From Candidatus Gastranaerophilales bacterium (GTDB lineage: Bacteria; Cyanobacteriota; Vampirovibrionia; Gastranaerophilales; Gastranaerophilaceae), in assembly GCA_017467305.1 (NCBI GenBank), contig JAFTSM010000043.1, positions 1-64,000 of the forward strand: a stretch of 64,000 bases of DNA. Reading direction: 5' to 3'. Under the pieces are notes generated by a model, which saw only the letters and a list, made by a program, of their open reading frames with translations, was not told where the DNA came from and searched no databases. The position numbers and the translations under genes were made by a program. This document shows positions 24,631-33,936 of this stretch, piece after piece. Positions within the stretch are counted from its first letter, which is position 1. The number at the start of each line of letters is the position of its first letter.

Positions 24631-26141
24631 GTATAAGTAATTGCTTTTTTAACAGTATTAATATCACGATGTTTCTTCATTCTTTGAACAGGTTTCTTTT
24701 CAAGCATCTTGCGATCATATTCTTCTTTTTCTTTTTTCTGAGTTTCTTCGTGCTTAATATCACAATATTCTTTAATTTTTCTTAATTTATTAAAATCTAA
24801 TTCTTCAGGAACTCTATCAGCGAAACCAAGTTCAGCAATGGAAGGGAAAAAATAATTATTTCCAGAATTAGAAGGTATTGCGCGTTGTGAAAGATATAAA
24901 GCATATGTATAATCATCAAAAGCTTTTTTTACATCATCACCTTTATAGTATTCAGTAAAATAATCAATGAAAGGCTTATAGTCTACATGAATAGCGTTCT
25001 TATTGTCTTTTAATTTATAACATAAATCTTCAACTTCTTTTAATTTAAGAACATCTTCACCAATGATTTGTATTTCACCAGAAAAACCTTCAAAAACACC
25101 ATTATACATTTCTAGAAGTTTATCATCCAATGCAATATCAATATGTACTGACAAATAGCCAGATTTTGAAACATTCTCAATCAACGGAGCATTTGCAGCA
25201 TCAGCAAGGGCTTGCAACTGCTTATTTGTTGCATATACATAGTCATTTTGTTTTTTATTAGTTGGAATTTTATCTGGATTAGGAACGTTATTTTCTATAG
25301 ATGTTATTTTAAGAACACCGTCATTCACAGCTTGCATAAGACCATCTAGAACAATTCCAGTATACTCTGGACCAGGTTCACGCATAATTACACGACCACC
25401 AATAATATCATTTGCCCAATGCTTTATACCTTTCACAATCGTTGGGTCATAAAATCTACCTTCAATATGATGAGCATCATCATTAGCAGCTTTTAAATCT
25501 GATTTTATTAAATTAAAGATAACATCTCTTCTTTGTTCTGAAACAGCATTAAAGTCAAAATGACCATATAACTGTAATTCGGCAATAATATCATCAAAGA
25601 ACATATCAACATTCGCATACGGAGACATTCTAATATCTTCTGAATAAGAATATTTTGTTGCTCTTTTAATGTCATCTAAAACTACTTTTGGATCAGATGT
25701 TGGAGACATTGGGAAATTTGCAGAAAGTGAATTAAAAACAGTTTCTGCAAACGCATTGCCTTCTGAATTAGTACACTTAGAATATTTAGAAACAACCTTT
25801 TCACGAATTGATGATGATGATTTTTTTCTAGTTTTAATATCTTGTATAGGCTTTTCTTTTGGATTATCACGCTTAGAATCAAATTTATATTGACCAAGAT
25901 AATTATCTAATATAGTTTCAAGTAAAAATCTTGCTGGTTCGGCATTTTCACTAACTTGTCTACATAAACTATCTGTTGGAGCAAATTTCATGTCTCCACC
26001 AACTAATTTTGCACTTCCAGAAAAAGATACTGTATCAGCTTTTAATGGTACAAAAGATGTATTACTAGGTCGAAATGGACTAGTAATAGCATTTTTTACG
26101 ATATTTGAATAATTATTAAAAGTATTTAGTGAAATTCTCAT
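24621..26141 (-). CDS. Divergent RelA/SpoT-fold protein with F-x-G N-terminus
   Basis: 506 residues. The centre carries a degenerate version of the RelA/SpoT synthetase pattern: VKGIKHWANDIIGGRVIM (about 236-253, like the K-x-x-D-x-x-G-x-R-i of (p)ppGpp synthetases), SGYLSVHID (327-335, like GYxSxH) and GEIQIIGEDVLKLKEVEDL (355-373, like the E-x-Q-I-R-T helix). No HD hydrolase, TGS or ACT domain is seen, so it would be a single-domain type. The N-terminus is a disordered 45-residue tail with ADTVSFSGS (F40, G42), shared in style with other products here. The C-terminus is basic. It could make an alarmone, be an inactive relic, or be a toxin-like nucleotidyltransferase; function is inferred only. 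Confidence 0.55.
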   Translation of the reverse strand: MRISLNTFNNYSNIVKNAITSPFRPSNTSFVPLKADTVSFSGSAKLVGGDMKFAPTDSLCRQVSENAEPARFLLETILDNYLGQYKFDSKRDNPKEKPIQDIKTRKKSSSSIREKVVSKYSKCTNSEGNAFAETVFNSLSANFPMSPTSDPKVVLDDIKRATKYSYSEDIRMSPYANVDMFFDDIIAELQLYGHFDFNAVSEQRRDVIFNLIKSDLKAANDDAHHIEGRFYDPTIVKGIKHWANDIIGGRVIMREPGPEYTGIVLDGLMQAVNDGVLKITSIENNVPNPDKIPTNKKQNDYVYATNKQLQALADAANAPLIENVSKSGYLSVHIDIALDDKLLEMYNGVFEGFSGEIQIIGEDVLKLKEVEDLCYKLKDNKNAIHVDYKPFIDYFTEYYKGDDVKKAFDDYTYALYLSQRAIPSNSGNNYFFPSIAELGFADRVPEELDFNKLRKIKEYCDIKHEETQKKEKEEYDRKMLEKKPVQRMKKHRDINTVKKAITYTYS

Positions 26142-26191
26142 AACTATACCTATAAAACGGGTAAATATTATTAATTGCTAATATTTTTAAA

Positions 26192-27280
26192 CTATTTAAC
26201 AATTTTTGATAAACCAACTGGCTTATCAATATCTCTACCAAGACAAACAGCCGTTTCAAAGGCAAGTAATTGAGTTATTACTAGCGTTGAAAATATAAAA
26301 TCAATATCACTAGCAGTTTTTACATATAACACATTTTCTTGAAATTGATTTTGAGGTAAATCTTTTGCTGAAATTATCAAAGAATGGGTTTTATAATTTT
26401 TATAGATATTATTCAATACATCAAGAGTAAATTCAACATTTTTATTGTTTATGAATGAAATTACAGCACATTTTTTATTTAAAATTGCAATATGACCATG
26501 TAAAAATTCACCAGTAGGATAAGCTGTCGTATTAATATAAGATGTTTCTTTTATTTTTAATGCAGACTCTTTTGCTAAAGGATAAAACATTCCAGACGCC
26601 AAAACAGCAGCATTATCGTATTCAGATAATGACTTCGCATATTCTTTAATTTCTTTTCTATGAATAAAAGCATTTTTTACGTATTCTGGAACATTTAAAA
26701 GTTCATCTAAAAAAGAAATTGAAGGAAGTTCCTTTTTTTGCATTAATTTAGCAGCAACCAAGAACAAACAGAACATTTGTGCACACATTGCCTTTGTTGA
26801 AGCAATAGATTTTTCAACACCGGCATGGATTAAAAGTCTATATTTTGCAGAATTATACAAAGTTGAATTTTTAGTATTTGTAATTGCTAATATTTTATCT
26901 GTTTTTGATGAAATGCGTTCTAAAGACTTATTAGTATCAGCAGTTTCCCCAGATTGAGAAATAAATATATATAGAGTTTCTGTATCAACATCAAAATTTT
27001 CTGCAAGAAAAACTTCACTAGCATAATATGATTGTGCTTCACAATGAACATGTGTTCTCATAAAATTAGCAGCAATTGTAGCACTATGATATGATGAACC
27101 ACTTGCTATTAATGCAATTTTAGAAATATTTTCAGGAAGTTCAATGTTAATTGAATAATCTTTTTTAACATATTTTCTTATTAATTCGAATATAACATCA
27201 GGTTGTTCATATATTTCAAGTTCCATATTTGTTTTTTTTGCAGAAAATATTTTGGAAAAAAATTTTTTGATAAAATTCAT
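26192..27280 (-). CDS. SIS-domain sugar isomerase, GlmS C-terminal domain-like
   Basis: 362 residues with two SIS domains and the marks of the isomerase half of glucosamine-6-phosphate synthase: MELEIYEQP, SGSSYHSA, SQSGETADT, EKSIASTKA, ESALKIKETSYI, YPTGEFLHGH and the C-terminal tail DIDKPVGLSKIVK. The glutaminase domain that supplies ammonia in GlmS is absent; a short basic N-terminus (MNFIKKFFSKIFSAKK) replaces it. It could use free ammonia, act as a deaminase (GlmD/AgaS-like), or isomerise a different sugar phosphate. It starts 14 bases after the tolC-like gene and is likely in that operon. Confidence 0.8.
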   Translation of the reverse strand: MNFIKKFFSKIFSAKKTNMELEIYEQPDVIFELIRKYVKKDYSINIELPENISKIALIASGSSYHSATIAANFMRTHVHCEAQSYYASEVFLAENFDVDTETLYIFISQSGETADTNKSLERISSKTDKILAITNTKNSTLYNSAKYRLLIHAGVEKSIASTKAMCAQMFCLFLVAAKLMQKKELPSISFLDELLNVPEYVKNAFIHRKEIKEYAKSLSEYDNAAVLASGMFYPLAKESALKIKETSYINTTAYPTGEFLHGHIAILNKKCAVISFINNKNVEFTLDVLNNIYKNYKTHSLIISAKDLPQNQFQENVLYVKTASDIDFIFSTLVITQLLAFETAVCLGRDIDKPVGLSKIVK

Positions 27281-27294
27281 AGTGACTCTTTCTA

Positions 27295-28773
27295 TTAATA
27301 CATAGATACATAATCTTTTAATACGTTTTTAGGACTAATGAGACCAATATCAAACAAAAGTTTTGTTTGCGCCTTATTGTATTCTATCATACTTTTAATT
27401 AAATTGATGTTTGCTTGAACTTTTAAGTTTTGTGACGCAATTACATCAATAAAGGTAGCATCACCAGCTTTCATATTTGCGAGAGAAAGATCTAAACTAA
27501 CATCCGCAGCCTCAACTTCTACTTTGGCTGCTTCAACATTTTTTTTAGAATTTAATGAATTATAGTATGAATTCAAGATATCTTCTTTAATTTTTCTTTT
27601 TAAATTGATTAATTCTAATTTTTTTTGTTTAACAAGAGCTGAATCGGATTTTAGTTGAGTAATAGTCCCCATTAATAAATTTTTTCCTAAACTTGCACGA
27701 ACATCAAGTGCCACACTATTATTTGGAAACATTCCTCTTCTAACGGTTCCAACATATCCATTTTGATAAGAAAAAGTCACAGCCGGAATAATATCCATAT
27801 AGTTTGAACTTCTTATAGCACGATAGGTATTAACTTCTGCAATTTTTGCTTTTACATCTTCTCTTGATTCCATGGCTTGTTTATATAATTCATCAAGAGA
27901 AAAAGTTGTATCAATAAGTACTCTAGCATCTACAGCAATTTCAAAAGGATACACAGCATCAAAAATATCAACACCTAAAATGTTAGCCAAATTTGCTTGA
28001 CTCAATCTAAAAGCATTTAGAGTATCAGTATAAGATTGTTGTGCGCCAGCTACTTCTGCTTGAGCTCTTTTAACATCATAATATGTCCCCAGACCTGCAT
28101 CATAACGGGCCTTTGTATATTTTAACTGTTCTACTCTATCAAATAAATTTGTTTTTTGAACCTCTATTTCCATTTTATAGCCAAGGACATCATAATACGC
28201 TTCAACCGTTCTCAAGACAATTTCATCTTTTGAAAACTCTAATGCAGCCTTTGTTGATTCTAAAGCGTTGCGAGTTTGAGCAAGATAAAAGAAATATTTT
28301 CCTTGATTAATTGTTGACCATTCAACACCAACCTTACTTTGAATAGCAACTTCATGCGCTGTTGTTGCAACTATACCACCTACTAAAAAATTACCACCTA
28401 AATTCATAATATTAAAGTTATAGTAAGCATTGGGCAATAACTGAAATTGTGCATTTTTATTCAACCAATACGCTTGAAGGTTTTCTGCTTCAGAAATTTT
28501 TATATCAAAATTCTTATTTAAAGCAATATAAATACACTCTTCTAAATCCGTATATATGAACGAAGAATTTAGTTCATTTGATATTTCTCTATCTAAAATG
28601 AGCTGTTTTTCATAGTCAGAAATTGATGCTTGCCCCTTAATTATTTGAGTAAAAGACTTATAACTTTCTGTTTCAAATTCTTTTGTATAAGAATCAATAT
28701 ATTCTGAAATCGTTGCAGAAAACATAGGTAAACATATGAAAAAATAAACTAAAAATAAAACACAATATTTCAT
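27295..28773 (-). CDS. TolC-family outer-membrane efflux protein
   Basis: 492 residues. Signal peptide (MKYCVLFLVYFFICLPMFSA), then two OEP repeats with long helical stretches (YYDVKRAQAEVAGAQQSYTD, LSLANMKAGDATFIDVIASQ) typical of TolC trimers. It should form the outer-membrane channel of an efflux or type I secretion system. The partner inner-membrane and adaptor proteins are not in view. It lies between the GT2 gene (60 bases upstream) and the SIS gene, same strand. Confidence 0.88.
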   Translation of the reverse strand: MKYCVLFLVYFFICLPMFSATISEYIDSYTKEFETESYKSFTQIIKGQASISDYEKQLILDREISNELNSSFIYTDLEECIYIALNKNFDIKISEAENLQAYWLNKNAQFQLLPNAYYNFNIMNLGGNFLVGGIVATTAHEVAIQSKVGVEWSTINQGKYFFYLAQTRNALESTKAALEFSKDEIVLRTVEAYYDVLGYKMEIEVQKTNLFDRVEQLKYTKARYDAGLGTYYDVKRAQAEVAGAQQSYTDTLNAFRLSQANLANILGVDIFDAVYPFEIAVDARVLIDTTFSLDELYKQAMESREDVKAKIAEVNTYRAIRSSNYMDIIPAVTFSYQNGYVGTVRRGMFPNNSVALDVRASLGKNLLMGTITQLKSDSALVKQKKLELINLKRKIKEDILNSYYNSLNSKKNVEAAKVEVEAADVSLDLSLANMKAGDATFIDVIASQNLKVQANINLIKSMIEYNKAQTKLLFDIGLISPKNVLKDYVSMY

Positions 28774-28833
28774 ATAAAAATTATGTTCTAATCATAAAAA
28801 ATTCTATCTTAGTCAACTGACTAAAAACTGTGG

Positions 28834-29772
28834 CTATTTATTTTCTATCTTCTTAACTCTAATTTGAATATCTTCTATAAGCTTTCTATTAATAGATAAC
28901 AAATCAGCCAAAACACCAAAAATAATTATTTGAAAACCAGTAATTACAAGTATTGAAGATATAATTAATGATTGAATATGTCCAGCACCATTATCTAAAA
29001 AGTATAAAAATAAAAATCTAGATAAAAGGGCTACACCAACTAAAGTAATAAAACCACCAATTGTTGCAAAAAATCTAAATGGTCTATAAATAATAAACAT
29101 TCTTAAAATTGTAAAAGAATTTTTTTGAATATAAGTAAAAATATTTTTAACCAACCGAGATTTTCTAAAACAAGAATTAACTCTAATTGGAACTGAAACA
29201 ATATGCAAACCCTTTGTTTTAGACTGAATAACTGTTTCGATAGTATATGTATAATTATCAAAAACATTCAAAGCCAACGCAGCATCACGTGTAAAAGCAC
29301 GGAAACCACTTGGAGCATCGTCAGTTGCAGTTGAACTAAGTAAACGAACAACTTTTGAGCCTAAAAATTGCAAAAACTTCTTTAAAGGCGAAAATTCTTT
29401 AATGTCCTTAATTGGACGAGCACCAATAACAATATCTGCTTTCTTTTCAAGAATTGGCATAACAAGCTTTTGTATATCATCCGCACAATATTGATTATCA
29501 GCATCAGTATTTACGATAATATCAGCACCTTCAGCTAAAGCTCTATGAATACCTGCCATAAATGTTTTAGCTAAACCTCTGTGATGAGTAGATATTTCAA
29601 TATGATTTACACCATACTCTTTTGCAATTTCAACAGTTCTATCATTAGACCCGTCATCAATAATCAAAACCTCAATTTCATCAATACCTTCAATCTGTTT
29701 CGGCAATTGAGATAAAGTAACAGGAAGAGCAATTTCTTCATTATAACAAGGTATTTGAATTATTAATTTCAT
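28834..29772 (-). CDS. Family 2 glycosyltransferase, dolichyl-phosphate-sugar synthase-like
   Basis: 312 residues. The N-terminal GT-A domain has IQIPCYNEE, LIIDDGSNDRT and NTDADNQY (the DxD site), plus GFRAFTRDAA. Two transmembrane segments follow near 232-255 and 265-290, then a basic tail. This layout fits enzymes that charge a polyprenyl phosphate with a sugar, giving a donor for membrane glycosyltransferases such as the one divergently encoded at 29815-31530. I use the ATG at 29770-29772; an upstream TTG would add three residues. Confidence 0.85.
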   Translation of the reverse strand: MKLIIQIPCYNEEIALPVTLSQLPKQIEGIDEIEVLIIDDGSNDRTVEIAKEYGVNHIEISTHHRGLAKTFMAGIHRALAEGADIIVNTDADNQYCADDIQKLVMPILEKKADIVIGARPIKDIKEFSPLKKFLQFLGSKVVRLLSSTATDDAPSGFRAFTRDAALALNVFDNYTYTIETVIQSKTKGLHIVSVPIRVNSCFRKSRLVKNIFTYIQKNSFTILRMFIIYRPFRFFATIGGFITLVGVALLSRFLFLYFLDNGAGHIQSLIISSILVITGFQIIIFGVLADLLSINRKLIEDIQIRVKKIENK

Positions 29773-29814
29773 ACTCACCAAATCAATATATGATAAAATT
29801 ACTTTAATACTAAC

Positions 29815-31530
29815 ATGAAAAAAGAAATATACATGAAAAACAATACATTTTTTAAACTATTTGTTATTTTTATAATTGCATTTTTATTCAGAATATATAT
29901 GCTAGACAAGCCAGAAGGACTTTGGAACGATGAATATATGGGTTGGTATATTGCCTCTAAAAATTCTATTACTGATTTTATTTCAGAATTAATGAAAAAC
30001 TGCCATATGCCTTTTTACTATATATATTTAAAGCTCTGGATGTTTCTATTTGGTGACACAGACTACACTTTAAGATTATCATCTGTAATACCATCACTTC
30101 TTAGTGTAATTATAATGTATTTTGTTGGAAAAGAATTCAAAGATGAAAAAATTGGTCTGATGGCTGCAACGCTAACAGCAATTAGCTCATTTAATATATA
30201 TTTTGCGCAAGAAATGAGATTATATAGTTTAATATTTTTATTTTCATCAATTCAACTTCTTTTCTTTTTAAAATTAATAAAAGAACAAAATAAGAAAAAT
30301 ATACTATTTTTTATCATATCAAATATAATGCTATTTTTTACACATACTTTAGGTATTGCATTTGCAGGAATTAATTTTATAGTTATACTATATTACTTTT
30401 ATAAACATAATGAAAAAAATAAAGAAATATTCAAAAAACTTATTAATTTATTAAAAAAAATAAGTCCAATAATATTTTGTTTAATACTTCTTTCGCCTTT
30501 AATAATTAATATTATATTTACACCTTCACTATCTCAATTTTGGTCACAATTCAATTTTTCTAAAGTATTATTTTTGTTTACAGATTATTTTTCACCAATA
30601 CAGTTAAGCATACTTTCTCCTCCAAGCTCTTTTATTAAATTAGTATTTTCTAACGAAGAAATAAAATGGGATTTTATATTTTTTGCAATTATTCCAACAG
30701 TTATTGCAATTATCTCAATTCTTATATCTATAAAACAGAATAAGAAGCCGCTAAACTATGCTCTTTTATCATCGCTAATCTTTTTGATTTTTTTAATTTT
30801 GGTATCAATTTCTGGTCGAATGATTTTACTAACTAAATACTCTGTTGAAATTTATCCTACATTGATTATTGCGTTATCAATAGGACTACTTTCGATAAAA
30901 AGAAACTATTTAAAAAAGGTATCAATTATCTTATTTATCACAATAAATCTATTTTATTTATGTTTTGCAAGCAATGCTGTTCATAAAAGAACTCGTACAG
31001 AAGGGCATTACGCACCAATAAAATTATTAAAAGCTACAAAACTAAAGAGTTCAGACCAAGTTATCTTAACTTTTTATGATACAAATAGATTTGAAAAATA
31101 TATAGATGAAAAAGCTAATTATAATTATTCATCAATACATAAATCAAACTTTCAAGAACTTATGTTCGAAGTAGATAGTTATGACGAATATGTAAGAATG
31201 ATAAGCCAAGGAAAAAATATTTATAGAGAGTATTTTAAAACATACCCTAATAAAAGACTTGTAGAATATATTAAAACAGAATATATTTCAAATATGAGAA
31301 AAGGAGATAGAATAGCACTCGTATATATGAAAAACATTTCAATATATACAAACTATGATGTTCAAAAAATTATTGAAAATGATAAAAAATACAAACAAAC
31401 TAATATAGTTTTTTTAGCGTTTTCACATCTTATAAACAACATTTTATATACCTTTGATAAAGAATTAGAACTTGAAAGCCTTACAAAAGCAGGTGATTGG
31501 TTCTTAGTAGTATATGTAAAAACGAAATAA
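29815..31530 (+). CDS. ArnT/PMT-like membrane glycosyltransferase
   Basis: 571 residues with about ten transmembrane helices. The first periplasmic loop has GLWNDEYMGWYIA, the acidic site of GT39/GT83-type enzymes, and NCHMPFYYIYLKLWMFLFG with the usual 'HxPxYY' pattern. A soluble C-terminal periplasmic domain follows from about residue 390. It should move a sugar from a polyprenyl-phosphate donor to a glycan, lipid or protein outside the cytoplasm. It is divergent from the GT2 gene, which may make its donor. A second ATG six codons in is also possible. It ends exactly where the convergent recG gene ends. Confidence 0.8.
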   Translation: MKKEIYMKNNTFFKLFVIFIIAFLFRIYMLDKPEGLWNDEYMGWYIASKNSITDFISELMKNCHMPFYYIYLKLWMFLFGDTDYTLRLSSVIPSLLSVIIMYFVGKEFKDEKIGLMAATLTAISSFNIYFAQEMRLYSLIFLFSSIQLLFFLKLIKEQNKKNILFFIISNIMLFFTHTLGIAFAGINFIVILYYFYKHNEKNKEIFKKLINLLKKISPIIFCLILLSPLIINIIFTPSLSQFWSQFNFSKVLFLFTDYFSPIQLSILSPPSSFIKLVFSNEEIKWDFIFFAIIPTVIAIISILISIKQNKKPLNYALLSSLIFLIFLILVSISGRMILLTKYSVEIYPTLIIALSIGLLSIKRNYLKKVSIILFITINLFYLCFASNAVHKRTRTEGHYAPIKLLKATKLKSSDQVILTFYDTNRFEKYIDEKANYNYSSIHKSNFQELMFEVDSYDEYVRMISQGKNIYREYFKTYPNKRLVEYIKTEYISNMRKGDRIALVYMKNISIYTNYDVQKIIENDKKYKQTNIVFLAFSHLINNILYTFDKELELESLTKAGDWFLVVYVKTK

Positions 31531-33936
31531 TTAAATATCATAAACAGAACTTAAAGAAGAACTTAAATATTCTTTTAATTCTTCAGAAAATTCGTCTTGA
31601 GAATGGTTTTTAACATAATCTTTTGCTTCATTTCTTGCCATTTCAAGGATATATAAATCTTTGGTTAAATCAGCTAATCTAAGTTCTAGAACACCACTTT
31701 GTCTTAGTCCTAAGAATTCTCCTGGACCACGTATTTCCAAATCTTTCTCAGCAATAATAAACCCGTCATTAGTTTGAACAAGAACATCAAGGCGTTTAAT
31801 AGTATCTTCATTTTTTGTTGAAGAAACAAGTACACAGTATGACTGTAAATCATTTCTACCAACACGTCCACGTAATTGATGTAAAGAAGATAAACCAAAT
31901 CTTTCAGCATTTTCGATAACAATTACGGTTGCATTTGGTACATCAACTCCTACTTCAACAACAGTTGTTGAAACAAGTACATCATACTCTTTATTTTTAA
32001 ATGCTAACATTACTGAATCTTTTTCATCTGGTTTCATTTTCCCGTGCAAAAGTCCAACCCTCAAGTTAGAAAAAACACCTTTTTGCAATTCTTCAGCTTC
32101 TTTTGTTGCAGCTTTTGCAGATAAAGTTTCAGATTCCTCTATTAACGGAAATACAATATAAGCTTGCCTACCTTTTTCAACTTCATCTAAAATTAATTTA
32201 TGAGCTTTTTTTCTTTGTGAAGCTGGAATAAGGGCAGTTTTAATTGGCAACCTTCCTTTAGGTAGTTCATCAATAATAGTTAAATCCAAATCACCATGAA
32301 CGGTTAAAGCAAGAGTCCTTGGAATTGGAGTCGCTGTCATTGTTAACATTTGTGGAATTTCTGCCTTAGTTCTTAATAAATTTCTTTGTTTAACACCAAA
32401 TCTGTGTTGTTCATCAATAACAATAGCACCAAGGTTATTAAACTCAATATTGTCTTGAATTAAAGAATGAGTACCAACAGCGATATTTATCTGTCCATTT
32501 CTTAAATCAGTCTCTAATTTAGTTCTTAATTTTTTAGAGTTTGAAGAAGTAAATAAAGCAACATTTATTCCTAAAGGAGTTAACCACTTAACAAAATTAT
32601 TAAAATGTTGTTGTGCAAGTATTTCAGTAGGTGCCATTATCGCAGTCTGAAATCCATTTTCTATAGCAGCAAGCAACATTATACAAGCAACAACTGTTTT
32701 ACCACTACCAACATCACCTTGAAGTAATCTCTGCATAGGTTTATCAGAATTTATATCATTTAAAATTTCATTTATAGCGCGCTTTTGTGCCGAAGTTAAC
32801 TCAAACGGCAAACTTTTAATAAATGTATTTACTAAACCATTTTCTTTTATATTTAAAGCAACCGTTTTATATGTTGAGGATGTTATATTTCGGATTGAAA
32901 GCATTTTTAATTGCAACAAAAACAATTCTTCATAAACAAGCATAAACCTTGCTTTTTCTAATTCATCATCATTTTTGGGGAAATGAATTATATTTATTGC
33001 ATCTCTTTTTGGTAAAAAATCGTGTTTATCTATTATTTCAGAAGGTAATATATCCTTAATAGATTGTTTATGAAGCTCAATAGCATTGTGTATAGCTTTT
33101 CTTAAGGCTTTTATGTTTAGGTTTTCAACTAATGGATACACTGGAACTATTCTTCCAAGATTTAGATTTTCTCTATCCGAAGTGACATCACTGACAATTT
33201 CATATTGGGGTTTATCTATAGTCATCTTTCCTAAATATTTATCAAATTTGACTGTACCAGAAACTGTAATATATGCACCTTTAGGGAATTGAGCCTTATA
33301 TTTTTCAATGGTAAATTTATTTACTTTTGAATAAAAGAAGCTTAATTCTAGTGAAGAAGATTCATCAGTAATAGTGACTTTAATAATAGTTAAATTCTTT
33401 TTAGTAGTAAAAGTTTTTACAGTAGTAATTTGACCATATATAGTTGTAGTTTGACCTTCTCGTAAACTACAAATCAAAGAACGATGAGAATAATCAATAT
33501 ATTTTTTTGGATAATAACTGATTAAATCAAAAATTGAAAATATTCCAAGTTTGTTCAAAAGATAACCAAATTTAGGTCCAACACCTTTAAGCATAACTAC
33601 ATCTGCATCATAAAGTGAAGTTTCTATGGTAGGTGATTCATTAACAATTTTCTTATTATCCAAATTGAGTTCACTTTTCAATAATGAAACAAATCTATTT
33701 ATAGTTTTTTTTCGCTGAAAAATATTCTCGTGCGCATAATGTTCAAAAGCTTCTATAATTGGAATCCACTTTACATTTTTAGACGATTTCTTATATATTA
33801 ATTTTATTTGTTTAAGCATAAAGACAGAAAACGCGACTTCACGTCCCATTATATTTATATATTTGTATTTTTCTTCTACTTGAATGGCACATTTTATTTG
33901 TTCTAAATCAATACTATCAAGATAATTTTCAGTCAT
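31531..33936 (-). CDS. recG: ATP-dependent DNA helicase RecG
   Basis: 801 residues. An N-terminal extension of about 110 residues (of the kind seen in cyanobacterial RecG) precedes VMLKGVGPKFGYLLNKLGI, the wedge/OB domain (GQTTTIYGQITTVKTF) and the helicase core: GDVGSGKT, APTEILAQQH, VIDEQHRFGVKQR, TMTATPIPRTLAL, STTVVEVGVDVPNA, QLRGRVGR, and the TRG end. It remodels stalled forks and Holliday-type junctions. Its start overlaps the end of the cyclase gene by eight bases, so the two form an operon. It abuts the glycosyltransferase gene's stop with no base between. Confidence 0.93.
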   Translation of the reverse strand: MTENYLDSIDLEQIKCAIQVEEKYKYINIMGREVAFSVFMLKQIKLIYKKSSKNVKWIPIIEAFEHYAHENIFQRKKTINRFVSLLKSELNLDNKKIVNESPTIETSLYDADVVMLKGVGPKFGYLLNKLGIFSIFDLISYYPKKYIDYSHRSLICSLREGQTTTIYGQITTVKTFTTKKNLTIIKVTITDESSSLELSFFYSKVNKFTIEKYKAQFPKGAYITVSGTVKFDKYLGKMTIDKPQYEIVSDVTSDRENLNLGRIVPVYPLVENLNIKALRKAIHNAIELHKQSIKDILPSEIIDKHDFLPKRDAINIIHFPKNDDELEKARFMLVYEELFLLQLKMLSIRNITSSTYKTVALNIKENGLVNTFIKSLPFELTSAQKRAINEILNDINSDKPMQRLLQGDVGSGKTVVACIMLLAAIENGFQTAIMAPTEILAQQHFNNFVKWLTPLGINVALFTSSNSKKLRTKLETDLRNGQINIAVGTHSLIQDNIEFNNLGAIVIDEQHRFGVKQRNLLRTKAEIPQMLTMTATPIPRTLALTVHGDLDLTIIDELPKGRLPIKTALIPASQRKKAHKLILDEVEKGRQAYIVFPLIEESETLSAKAATKEAEELQKGVFSNLRVGLLHGKMKPDEKDSVMLAFKNKEYDVLVSTTVVEVGVDVPNATVIVIENAERFGLSSLHQLRGRVGRNDLQSYCVLVSSTKNEDTIKRLDVLVQTNDGFIIAEKDLEIRGPGEFLGLRQSGVLELRLADLTKDLYILEMARNEAKDYVKNHSQDEFSEELKEYLSSSLSSVYDI

